From Candidatus Saccharimonadota bacterium (lineage in GTDB: Bacteria; Patescibacteriota; Saccharimonadia; Saccharimonadales; Saccharimonadaceae): a stretch of DNA of 64,000 bases. Each line of letters opens with the position of its first letter. The first letter of the stretch is position 1. Positions 33,323 through 41,009 of this stretch are shown in pieces. The stretch is taken from contig JAFWCN010000005.1 of assembly GCA_017536895.1 (NCBI GenBank), forward strand, positions 62,001 through 126,000, given 5' to 3'. The notes under the pieces are model-generated. The model had not been told where the DNA came from and made no database searches. It was given only the letters and a program-made list of their open reading frames with translations. The position numbers were made by a program, and so were the translations under genes.

Positions 33323-34027
33323 TTATAAAATTTCCTCTAACACATTTCCTGTGTATTTTACTAGCGACATCACTCTAGAATAATTCTGCCGAGTCGGACC
33401 AAGCACCCCGATATAACTCCGATCTGAAAACGGTGACCTAAACTTAGAAACAATCAAAGAAACCTCCGAATTCCGTCCGATTGGATTCTCCTGCCCAATA
33501 AAGATATTCAATGGTTCACCCGGCGCCGCTTCTCTGAGCCACGGCTCCAAATTATCTAATAACTTCGCTACTGCCTGAACTCTACGCGTATCCACGAACT
33601 CAGGTTGCGTAAAGAGTTGCGAAATCCCTGAAAGATAAAGTTGTCCACCAATCGTTGCAAGTCCCAAATTACCAGTTAATTCCACCAAAGAATCTACCGC
33701 TCGCCGAATCGCCGCATCTGCTTGTGACTGTGAAGATACTCTTACTTCAATAGCATGAGTTCCTCTCTCAAGTGACGAATCATTCGATGCCTCGTCCAAA
33801 TGATTCACATAATATCGATAGCCCGCATCCGTCGGTACTCTTCCCGCCGAAGTATGAGGTTGCGCAATTAAACCGAGTGCTTCAAGTCTCGCCATCTCAG
33901 CCCTTATCGTCGCAGAAGAAACTTTAAAAAGCTTCGCCATCGTCACGCTCCCCACCGGCGACGCCGTCTCTGCGTACTCCTCAATAATCTGGCTTAAAAT
34001 CTGCCGCTGCCGCTCTGTTATTTCCAT
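33323..34027 (-). CDS. hrcA: Heat-shock repressor HrcA, shortened
   Basis: Represses heat-shock genes by binding CIRCE. The 234-residue product has the N-terminal winged helix ([68 protein letters not shown]) intact. The effector-binding half is about 100 residues shorter than usual (about 340), but the closing segment [20 protein letters not shown] is present. The ATG lies 6 bases after TGGTATAAT, a leaderless start. The CIRCE operator covers the region upstream, so hrcA-grpE should be self-regulated. Confidence 0.92.
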   Translation of the reverse strand: MEITERQRQILSQIIEEYAETASPVGSVTMAKLFKVSSATIRAEMARLEALGLIAQPHTSAGRVPTDAGYRYYVNHLDEASNDSSLERGTHAIEVRVSSQSQADAAIRRAVDSLVELTGNLGLATIGGQLYLSGISQLFTQPEFVDTRRVQAVAKLLDNLEPWLREAAPGEPLNIFIGQENPIGRNSEVSLIVSKFRSPFSDRSYIGVLGPTRQNYSRVMSLVKYTGNVLEEIL

Positions 34028-34044
34028 ACTTCAATTATACCAAA

Positions 34045-34071
34045 TTAGCACTCCACCGTCAATAGTGCTAA
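34045..34071. promoter_or_regulatory. CIRCE operator
   Basis: TTAGCACTC, nine bases, TAGTGCTAA: one mismatch from the CIRCE consensus. On the minus strand a TTGACG -35 lies within its spacer and right half-site, 17 bases before the hrcA TATAAT, so bound HrcA would block the polymerase. Confidence 0.93.
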
Positions 34072-34075
34072 TTAC

Positions 34076-34235
34076 ATCATAATGCTATTTTTATGAACAT
34101 TGAACGAACCAAGTAATTATTGGTAATTTTTAGGATTTTTGAGCGAGGGCGGGGGGTGTAGCGAAAAAATCCGTGAAAAAAATTACCAATAATTACTTGA
34201 CGTGAGTGAAGCGTGAATAAAAATAGCATTATGAT
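34076..34235. repeat. 160-bp intergenic palindrome with GA-rich internal loops
   Basis: Outer 19-bp arms (34076-34094, 34217-34235) and inner 21-bp arms (34111-34131, 34178-34198) are perfect; a third 8-bp stem (34133-34140, 34165-34172) closes GAGCGAGG opposite GTAGCGA. Unpaired blocks between stems contain GAAC opposite GTGA. It fills the space between CIRCE and the adenylate-kinase-like gene, whose TATAAT begins at the right end. Confidence 0.85.
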
Positions 34236-34246
34236 ATAATTAACCT

Positions 34247-34870
34247 ATGGATGATAAAATTGAAACAATCAAAGACTGGCTCGGCACCGGTAGTATTAAT
34301 ATTTTCGGCCTCCCTATGTCTGGCAAAGACACTCAGGGCATCAAACTCGCCGAAGCGCTAAATGCCAAATTTCTCTCTTCCGGCATGATTATCCGTGCCA
34401 TGGAAGATCAAACCAAGAACCGTTATTCCGAACACGGTGAACTTATCCCCACCAATGTTTTCTACGAATGGGTATTGCCATATTTCGAACGCTCAGACCT
34501 ATTCAAGTATCCACTAATCCTTTCTTCTATTGGCCGCTGGCAAGGAGAGGAAGACCAAGTCATGTCCGTTGCCGCTGGCGCCGGCCACGAAATCAAAGCC
34601 GCAATTGTTCTAAACATTTCCGAAGCCGACGTTGAAAATCGCTTTGAAGCCGCAAAAACCCTAAACGACCGCGGTGACCGCCTTGATGACAAGGATCTCG
34701 AAATATTCAAAACTCGTCTCAAAGAATTTCGCGAAAAAACCGCACCAGTACTCCAACACTATAATACGCTTGGTCTTCTCATTGAAGTCAACGGCAACCA
34801 ATCCCGCAACAATGTCTTTAACGAAATCGTCGAAAAACTCTTCCAAAAAGCTTCAAAATCTCATGCCTAA
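34247..34870 (+). CDS. Adenylate kinase-like nucleoside monophosphate kinase
   Basis: Product of 207 residues with P-loop NIFGLPMSGKDTQG (GxPxSGKxT type), an NMP-binding helix region (KFLSSGMIIRAM), ILSSIGRWQGEEDQV in the core, and a short lid-like DRGDRLDDKDLEIFKTRLKEF, consistent with the adenylate kinase superfamily. It is divergent enough that the substrate nucleotide is unsure. The ATG lies 6 bases after a TGATATAAT box that begins at the right arm of the adjoining palindrome. Its last 53 bases overlap the convergent lamin-tail gene. Confidence 0.8.
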   Translation: MDDKIETIKDWLGTGSINIFGLPMSGKDTQGIKLAEALNAKFLSSGMIIRAMEDQTKNRYSEHGELIPTNVFYEWVLPYFERSDLFKYPLILSSIGRWQGEEDQVMSVAAGAGHEIKAAIVLNISEADVENRFEAAKTLNDRGDRLDDKDLEIFKTRLKEFREKTAPVLQHYNTLGLLIEVNGNQSRNNVFNEIVEKLFQKASKSHA

Positions 34871-36221
34871 ATTCATACCCCAGGATTAACATCGCCACTA
34901 CCACCACTCCAATCACCGCATAAATTGCCACAAACGATGATTTTTCTTCGTATGTTTCCGGCTCCAAACTATAATCCGCCCCACTATTTTCTTTAATTTT
35001 TCGACACCTCCCCGTCTCCGGATTAAGATAATATCCTTCCTTACAAGTCTTTTCTACCGCTGTTTGTATTTTTTTACATCTCCCTGTCAAAGGATTCAAA
35101 TATTGCCCCTCCTTACACACCTTTCCAGCAAGCGTCGTCATTTTTACACAATTCCCCGTTTCCTTATTCAAAACTTTTCCTTCTTCACAGGTTTTGAATT
35201 CCTGATAATTATTAGCCACACCTGGCGTCGGCGCATAAGTCACCCGCCATACCTCCTTTCCGCTGGAATCATAACCAATAAAAGCATAGGCTGTCCCCTT
35301 TCGCTGCCCATTTGGATACTCCAACACGTCTATCACCTCCCCATCCGTATCAACTAACTCCAATATATTAGAATTCGTCGGATTCTTCGTCAAACTAAAT
35401 CCATTTTCATTTGGATAAAACACGTAGTACCCCTCTGGCTTTACCACACCCTTTAAAACATACTTTTTGTTTTTGTAACGCACCGTACATCCATCTAATA
35501 GTATTTGTTCCGACCCTCGATTATAAAACTCAATAAACTGCTCCGATTTCGACGTCTCATAATAGCTCAAAATCTCCGAAAACTCTAATCCTTTGCATTG
35601 GCTTGGACCAACTATTTCTCCCATTCCACTGTCCTTCACATAATAACTTTCCGCATCAAATATTGGCTCATACATAGTTCTAAATTCAAATTCTCCTGTC
35701 TCCAAGTTCCTTACCAGGCTTTCTCCACTTCCACTTTTAAACTTCCTATAGCACCCTTCTTGTCCATCCACCCAGCAGACTGAGTCAATCACCTCCTCAC
35801 CTCTCTTCAGCACCACCGGCCCCGAGCTCTGGGTTAATCCAGAGCTCGTGCCTTTGACTTTATAAGTCAAATTGGCTAGTTCACTCCCCGGCGAACTAGC
35901 CAAACGAAGAAGAAGGTTCTCGCCAGTCATAAAGCTGTACTCGGAAAACTCAATCAGTATTTGTTCTCCGCTTGAATTAGTATAACTGACAGCTATGCCA
36001 GCGAGCGAAATCATTTCATCGGAGTGTTTGCGGGATATTTCAATCATTTCTCCGACATTGCTTTTTCCATCAATCGTATAACCCGGATTGATGGCCTTAA
36101 TATAAATCTCCGGAATACTATCACTAATGACGATTTCTTCCGCGTTTACATTGCTAATAATCATTAGTCCACCTATTCCCACCGCAAATATAATAAATAA
36201 ATATAATAAAAATTTTCTCAT
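34818..36221 (-). CDS. Secreted or membrane-anchored lamin-tail-domain protein
   Basis: Product of 467 residues: Sec signal peptide (FLLYLFIIFAVGIGGLMIISNVNAEE), a first beta-rich region, then a lamin-tail-like domain (SEQFIEFYNRGSEQILLDGCTVRYKNKKYVL, GYYVFYPNENGFSL, WRVTYAPTPGVANNY). It continues with three 20-residue repeats of the form C-EG-xLNP-TG-C-K and a C-terminal membrane helix with a basic end (YAVIGVVVVAMLILGYEF). Lamin-tail domains occur in bacterial extracellular nucleases and surface proteins; here no nuclease domain is present. An adhesive or structural surface role is likely. A TATGAT box lies 11 bases before the start. Confidence 0.75.
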   Translation of the reverse strand: MRKFLLYLFIIFAVGIGGLMIISNVNAEEIVISDSIPEIYIKAINPGYTIDGKSNVGEMIEISRKHSDEMISLAGIAVSYTNSSGEQILIEFSEYSFMTGENLLLRLASSPGSELANLTYKVKGTSSGLTQSSGPVVLKRGEEVIDSVCWVDGQEGCYRKFKSGSGESLVRNLETGEFEFRTMYEPIFDAESYYVKDSGMGEIVGPSQCKGLEFSEILSYYETSKSEQFIEFYNRGSEQILLDGCTVRYKNKKYVLKGVVKPEGYYVFYPNENGFSLTKNPTNSNILELVDTDGEVIDVLEYPNGQRKGTAYAFIGYDSSGKEVWRVTYAPTPGVANNYQEFKTCEEGKVLNKETGNCVKMTTLAGKVCKEGQYLNPLTGRCKKIQTAVEKTCKEGYYLNPETGRCRKIKENSGADYSLEPETYEEKSSFVAIYAVIGVVVVAMLILGYEFRHEILKLFGRVFRRFR

Positions 36222-36280
36222 GCGCCTTGTCTATCATAGTATTTCTGGAATTACAACCCCCCACATGTTATAATTAAACC

Positions 36281-36991
36281 ATGAGCATTTTCATCTCCTT
36301 AGGGATTGTTATTTTGTCTATGCTTATCATGGCCTCATTCCAACTGACGCCTGGAGTTTTTGCGCTTTTTTATCATTATGCTCTCGGCCAGTTTTCTAAA
36401 GCCAAGGCTTCTTATTTATCGCTATTCTTCATTCTCGGCGCCGAAATAATCACGACCTGTTTATATTTATCAATCTACTATCTCACCTGCATTTTTTTCT
36501 TCAACAATCTTCATCCTGAAACTTCTATTCTCTTTTGGACTATTGCTGGCATATTAATTGCGCTCGGCATCATCAGCCTTTTCTTCTATTATCGACGTGG
36601 AGCTGGTACTCAATTATTCATTCCCCGAAAATACGCTGACGCCCTCGATCAAAGTGCCAAATCCGTCAAAACCCGCTCCGACGCCTTTATGCTTGGTGCT
36701 CTTTCCGGCACCTGTGAGCTAGCCTTCACTCTCCCACTATACGTCGTCACTTGTGTTGAAATCATGCGCATGGGCGCCGAAGGTTTCGCTAGCAACTTTC
36801 TCACCGTTCTTTATATTCTCACTCCCGTGATCCCCCTTTTCTTCATCCGCTGGAAATACCAATCTGGCCTCAACCTCGCCGACATCCAAAAATCCCGCGT
36901 CCACGACAAAGGCTTCACTCGTTTTATTCTCGCTTTCTGTTATATTATCGTTGCAGTATTAATAATATGTTTTAGGACTATTTACCAATGA
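36281..36991 (+). CDS. Integral membrane protein, about six helices
   Basis: Product of 236 residues with six likely membrane helices (IVILSMLIMASFQLTPGVFALFY, SLFFILGAEIITTCLYLSIYYL, SILFWTIAGILIALGIISLFFYY, LSGTCELAFTLPLYVVTCVEIM, FLTVLYILTPVIPLFFI, FILAFCYIIVAVLIICF) and short loops. The layout loosely resembles small LysE or CcdA-type transporters, but no diagnostic motif is present. A leaderless start follows TGTTATAAT by 6 bases. It overlaps the next gene by 4 bases, and a flavoprotein follows, so electron transfer or export linked to redox chemistry is a possibility (inference). Confidence 0.65.
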   Translation: MSIFISLGIVILSMLIMASFQLTPGVFALFYHYALGQFSKAKASYLSLFFILGAEIITTCLYLSIYYLTCIFFFNNLHPETSILFWTIAGILIALGIISLFFYYRRGAGTQLFIPRKYADALDQSAKSVKTRSDAFMLGALSGTCELAFTLPLYVVTCVEIMRMGAEGFASNFLTVLYILTPVIPLFFIRWKYQSGLNLADIQKSRVHDKGFTRFILAFCYIIVAVLIICFRTIYQ

Positions 36992-37227
36992 GAGACTTTG
37001 ACGAAAACGAAATCATCCACAATCTCAAAATCGACGCTCATGCCGTCGGTATTCCCGAAGGTGCCGCTGAAACTTTCATTGAACGCACTATCAAAGATGC
37101 CAAAAAATCGCTCAAAAACCGCTCCATCATCACCGAAAGCGACTTACACCGTGCCATTTTAAAAGAACTTAAAAAATATCATGCCGATTTGGCTTATGTT
37201 TATGAAAATCGTGATAAAATAATATAA
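36988..37227 (+). CDS. Stand-alone ATP-cone-like domain protein
   Basis: Product of 79 residues. The pattern FDENEIIHNLKIDAHAVGIPEGAAETF, then ITESDLHRAILKELKKYHADLAYVYENRD follows the ATP-cone fold seen at the N-terminus of ribonucleotide reductases and in NrdR (xFdxxKI...al...V...L...Y...Y). No zinc ribbon or catalytic domain is attached. It is embedded between a membrane protein gene (4-base overlap) and a flavoprotein gene (2-base gap), so it is co-translated and may be a nucleotide-sensing subunit. Assignment is by pattern. Confidence 0.6.
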   Translation: MRDFDENEIIHNLKIDAHAVGIPEGAAETFIERTIKDAKKSLKNRSIITESDLHRAILKELKKYHADLAYVYENRDKII

Positions 37228-37229
37228 GG

Positions 37230-38636
37230 ATGGGTAAAAAATATAATTTTAAATATATAGTCATTGGTAGTGGCCCAGCAGGCTCCGCTACCGCATTAAA
37301 ACTAGCCAAAGCCAAGAAAAACGTCGCTCTCGTTGAAGGTCGTTTCTATGGCGGCTCTAATCTCAATTCCCGCGATGTTCCATACAGTGTCGCACTTGAT
37401 TTTGCACATAATTATGCCAAGCTTTCTTCCTACCCTGAACTTAAGAATCAGGAATTCAGCTTCAACTTTCCTACTATCGCTGCCCGCGAACTTAGTACTA
37501 TCATTGCTGCAAACGGCAACAACAAGAAGCCTTTCGAAGAGGCTGGTGTCATTTGTCTCAGCGGCTATGCCAATTTTCTAGACGACCACACTATCGCCGT
37601 CAACCAGAAAAAATTTACCGCAGAATATTTCATTCTTGCCACTGGCTCACACCTCAAGACTTCCGGCATCACCATCCCTGAATCAATGGATTATCTCACT
37701 CCTGAATCCGCTATTAAAGTCCACCGCTTACCCGAAGTAGTTGCCATCGTCGGTGGCGGGTCTACCGGTTGCGAGCTTGCCTCCTACTACGCCGAGCTCG
37801 GTAGTCGTGTCATCCTGCTTGAAGCTTCAAATCGTCTCCTTCCACGTGAGGATAAGGAAGTCGGCGATCTCCTCACTGATTATTTCACTCGCAAACTCGG
37901 CATCACTATCTTGCTAGGCAGCAAAGTCACTTCCATCGGTCGTGATGAACACAGCGCCTTCCTCATCTTTAGCTTTGAGGGCACTGAAAAGATGGTTCGT
38001 GTTAGCGATATCGTCATGGCTACCGGCAGTGAGCCGAATCTAAACTACGGTCTCGAAAACACCAAAGTCAAGTTCAAACCCACCGGCATTGCTGTCGATA
38101 AATCCTTCCAGACTTCCGCCAAAAACATCTATGCCATCGGTGATTGTCTTGGCGGCGAATCCTCTACTGACCGCGCCTACCACGAGGGTATTACCTTAGC
38201 TACTAACCTCATTGCTGGCTCCAAAGCAGCCTCTAACTACAGCGGCCTTACCCGCGTCACCTACACTCAACCCGAGGTAGCTGTTATCGGTTTCACCGAA
38301 GATGACCTCGTCCGCCGCGACCGCAAATACAAAAAAGCCATAATAAATCTCGACGAAACCATTGCCAGTAAAACTCACAATTTCGACTACGGCTTTATCA
38401 AACTCATCACCGACAAAAACTACCGCATCATCGGCGCCAGTATCGTTGCACCTCACGCTAGTCTCCTTGCCGAAGAAATCGCTCTTGCCATTCGTCACGG
38501 CCTTACCGCCGTCGAACTTGCCAGCACTCCCCACATTATGAATAGCTATAATTATATTATCAAACTCGCCGCCACTAAACTTCTTGGCAAAAACCCAAGT
38601 GCCAAAACCAAACACGCCAAAAAACGCAAAAAATAA
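37230..38636 (+). CDS. NAD(P)/FAD oxidoreductase of the dihydrolipoamide dehydrogenase fold, without redox disulfide
   Basis: Product of 468 residues with FAD-binding VIGSGPAGSATALKLA (residues 11-26), NAD-binding VAIVGGGSTGCELASYYAELG, the second FAD motif NIYAIGDCLGG, and the dimerisation domain (TYTQPEVAVIGFTEDDL). The segment that carries CxxxxC in lipoamide or mercuric reductases reads GGSNLNSRDVP: both cysteines are replaced (Asn44, Asp49). The C-terminal His-Pro-Glu motif is also altered (TPHIMNSYN). It ends in a Lys-rich tail. It must reduce something other than a disulfide through the protein dithiol route; a quinone, metal or oxygen acceptor is possible. Confidence 0.85.
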   Translation: MGKKYNFKYIVIGSGPAGSATALKLAKAKKNVALVEGRFYGGSNLNSRDVPYSVALDFAHNYAKLSSYPELKNQEFSFNFPTIAARELSTIIAANGNNKKPFEEAGVICLSGYANFLDDHTIAVNQKKFTAEYFILATGSHLKTSGITIPESMDYLTPESAIKVHRLPEVVAIVGGGSTGCELASYYAELGSRVILLEASNRLLPREDKEVGDLLTDYFTRKLGITILLGSKVTSIGRDEHSAFLIFSFEGTEKMVRVSDIVMATGSEPNLNYGLENTKVKFKPTGIAVDKSFQTSAKNIYAIGDCLGGESSTDRAYHEGITLATNLIAGSKAASNYSGLTRVTYTQPEVAVIGFTEDDLVRRDRKYKKAIINLDETIASKTHNFDYGFIKLITDKNYRIIGASIVAPHASLLAEEIALAIRHGLTAVELASTPHIMNSYNYIIKLAATKLLGKNPSAKTKHAKKRKK

Positions 38637-38746
38637 CATTACGTTATTATACATTTGCTCTAGTTCATTACCTCTTACTATTATCTTAAAGAAAGGAGTT
38701 GTGGTAAAGCAAGACCACGCTATACACTAAGGGTAGCCGCGATTCT
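38637..38746. other. Intergenic region downstream of the lectin-like gene, two hairpins
   Basis: Contains GTGGT / ACCAC (38701-38718) and, straddling the stop codon of the minus-strand gene, GGTAGC / GCTACC (38732-38755). Similar small hairpins lie just past variable regions in some diversity-generating retroelements. No reverse transcriptase or template repeat is seen here. Confidence 0.5.
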
Positions 38747-40612
38747 CTAGCTACCTAGCACACATCGGGCTGAGTCACCGTAGTAGCGACTGCTGTTACC
38801 GGACGGACTCACACCGCTAGAACTCACGCGGAGGCGTCTCATATAGTCAGTATCGTACCAAGTAGAAGACCAGAAGCTGCCGTCGCTACCCTGATAGCGC
38901 GCCGTACCTAAGTTGAAGTAGCCAGATAGCGGCGTATCAAGGGCAGTTTGGAAAGCAGTGTAGTTACTGTTGTAGGCTGTATAAAGGGCTTGGAATTCAC
39001 CATCAGCAGTAGATGTGGGTAGACGCCAGCCTTTAGGACATATATCACCATCTATGTCATAAAGGGAGCTAGATTTAGGGTCACTGGAGGGGCTACCCGT
39101 GGAGCTCGTACCATTACCGTAGCAGTAAGTACCAGCAGAAATTGCACAGTAGTTATAGTAAATGCCTACTTTGCCTTGAGCGATACTGGTGACACCGTTA
39201 ATAGTTTGAGGAGTAACGACTTCACTATTCCATTGACCACTTGCTGGACTATCTACACAGTAGGCATTATAGCAAGTGCCACTAACTGATATTTTAGGTA
39301 CGCTATAATAGTTGCTACTATCACCGTAGCCTAGAGCAGCTGTAGGATACTTGCCGTTAGGATCAGAAGTTGGATCACGATAAGATGCTGTGCCTTTGAG
39401 GTAAGCAAGGGAGGAATCTTCTGCATTGGTGGTATCACTCGTGAGGTTCCCTTGGACAGTGGAGTCTACGAGATCTAGTCTTAGGTTATCTAGCATCCAG
39501 CAGTTGCCATCATTAAGTTGCTGTACATTGTAGGTTTTACCATCACGTCCGTCAGTAACGGTAGTTGGGGTGGTTGGGCAGGTTGTCATAGTTTGCATAC
39601 AGGTAGCTGCATCGGTACAAAGTTCTGGAAGTGGTGGCGCTGGGGAGTTGCTCTTCCACATCGCATAAAGGTTTTTGGTGACGGTAGCAGTGGCAGAAGA
39701 AGTACCAGGGTTAAGGGCTACGTAGCCACCTGGCTGGACCACGTCACTGGAGCAGGTATCGTCACTTGTTTGACTTGTACACCAGCCTTTAAACATGTAG
39801 CCTGTTCTAACTGGTACATTTGAAGAGATTTTTATAGCAGCATTGCCGGTAGTATCAGTACCTTGCAAGGGATTAGGTGTAGGCATGTTTGTTACGGTAT
39901 CAGAGCCTGCATTGGCATTATAGTTAATGGTGTAGTTAGTAGTAACTATCTTGCTTATACCAATGAAGTTAACGACATTAGAATAAGTACCTGAGGTTTG
40001 GGAAGATGTAGCTCTTGCTCCGATTTTAAACTGTACTGATGAGGAACTTGCAGTAGATGAATTAATGAGTTTAATAGGAGACGCGGTAGTGTAGATAGGA
40101 AGGCCATTATAGCCAGCTGAAGTACCACTTACGATATCACCACTAATCCAAGTGGAACCAGAATCAGTAGAATAAGAATAGCCCCAGTAACCTGGATCAA
40201 AGGCTGAGAGTGAGGCTTTGTTAGAGGATAGGTTAGTGAATTTATTAGCAGTTTCTGTACCACCTCTTCTTAGTTCTGTAGAGTTATAAGTACTACTACC
40301 TACTGTACTACTTAGAGTATAGCCTAATGGAGAGTTAGAACCAGCTGTGACAGTAATAATGTTGCTGTCTTTATAGTCGCCTGGAGTGAGGTTATCAATG
40401 GTTAATCCATCGCTAGTGGCTCCTGTGCCTCCTGTGATAGTAATCTTAACTGCAGGGTTAAAGGTAAAGGAGATGCCTTGTTCACTTTCAAAGGTTTCGG
40501 CGGAAGTATTAGAACCAAAAAAGGTAATACAGGTAAAACTTACTAAACTAACCACTAGTAACACTATGCCTAGTGTTAAGGTTTTCTTCATGATTTTTTG
40601 CTTAGTACGCAT
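38747..40612 (-). CDS. Surface protein with InlB-type B-repeat and C-terminal lectin-like (Fib_succ_major) domain
   Basis: Product of 621 residues: signal anchor (TLTLGIVLLVVSLVSFTCITFF), a Ser/Thr-rich beta region of about 190 residues, one Listeria-Bacteroides (InlB B) repeat (NYTINYNANAG, TGYMFKGWCTS, TVTKNLYAMW), then a domain with YNVQQLNDGNCWMLDNLRL, GDICPKGWRLPT and FWSSTWYDTD...GDSARCVLGS, the pattern of Fibrobacter major-paralog/FGE-like C-type lectin folds. The last 35 residues form the surface loop region that is hypervariable in known retroelement targets, and it is poor in adenine compared with the rest. An AAGGA site precedes the ATG. Likely adhesin. Confidence 0.8.
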   Translation of the reverse strand: MRTKQKIMKKTLTLGIVLLVVSLVSFTCITFFGSNTSAETFESEQGISFTFNPAVKITITGGTGATSDGLTIDNLTPGDYKDSNIITVTAGSNSPLGYTLSSTVGSSTYNSTELRRGGTETANKFTNLSSNKASLSAFDPGYWGYSYSTDSGSTWISGDIVSGTSAGYNGLPIYTTASPIKLINSSTASSSSVQFKIGARATSSQTSGTYSNVVNFIGISKIVTTNYTINYNANAGSDTVTNMPTPNPLQGTDTTGNAAIKISSNVPVRTGYMFKGWCTSQTSDDTCSSDVVQPGGYVALNPGTSSATATVTKNLYAMWKSNSPAPPLPELCTDAATCMQTMTTCPTTPTTVTDGRDGKTYNVQQLNDGNCWMLDNLRLDLVDSTVQGNLTSDTTNAEDSSLAYLKGTASYRDPTSDPNGKYPTAALGYGDSSNYYSVPKISVSGTCYNAYCVDSPASGQWNSEVVTPQTINGVTSIAQGKVGIYYNYCAISAGTYCYGNGTSSTGSPSSDPKSSSLYDIDGDICPKGWRLPTSTADGEFQALYTAYNSNYTAFQTALDTPLSGYFNLGTARYQGSDGSFWSSTWYDTDYMRRLRVSSSGVSPSGNSSRYYGDSARCVLGS

Positions 40613-40741
40613 TTACCATCCTTATGTTAGTTGCCTTTTATTCTCCTTGCCCCCTTACGGTGCCATTTATACAAAAGGCGTACATAAAATGGCACCGTAA
40701 GAGGTATGACAACATTGACTTGTTGTCACATCATAATTATA
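40613..40741 (-). promoter_or_regulatory. Promoter and double-hairpin leader of the lectin-like gene
   Basis: A minus-strand TGATATAAT (box 40736-40741) is followed by a leader of about 115 bases with hairpins TGACAACA / TGTTGTCA and a perfect 15-bp CTTACGGTGCCATTT stem (40654-40668, 40687-40701). A GGGGGCAAGGAG stretch follows the second hairpin and an AAGGA site precedes the start. The arrangement suggests mRNA stabilisation or attenuation; not proven. Confidence 0.6.
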
Positions 40742-40806
40742 TCAAGCTTTTTCATTATCGTAAACACTTATGCATAAAAAAAGACCCTCAGGTCACTGCG
40801 TCATCA

Positions 40807-40883
40807 TGGTTGCGGGGGTTGGATTTGAACCAACGACCTTTTGGTTATGAGCCAAACGAGCTACCAGACTGCTCTACCCCGCG
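40807..40883 (-). tRNA. Initiator tRNA-fMet(CAT)
   Basis: 77-base gene closely matching bacterial initiator tRNA: unpaired C1/A72, GCAG-CTGGTAGCTC D arm, anticodon loop CTCATAA, GGTTCAAATCC T arm, encoded CCA. Of the three G-C pairs usual at the bottom of the anticodon stem, one is replaced by T-A (stem TTTGG / CCAAA). Confidence 0.95.
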
Positions 40884-40902
40884 ATATTTTAATGACTCAT
40901 GT

Positions 40903-40964
40903 GCTCGTTTGGCTCATGAGCCGTCACAACGGAGGAGCTACCAGACTGCTCTGCCCCGCGATAT
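40903..40964 (-). pseudogene. Truncated, rearranged copy of the tRNA-fMet 5' half
   Basis: The 30 bases at 40858-40887 (tRNA 5' half plus flank) recur at 40935-40964 with one mismatch, 77 bases away. Next to it, 40903-40917 is an exact inverted copy of tRNA bases 40847-40861. The 3' half of the tRNA is missing. Confidence 0.75.
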
Positions 40965-41009
40965 AGTACATATTATATCGCGAGCTAGAACATCTGTCAA
41001 GCATTAAGA

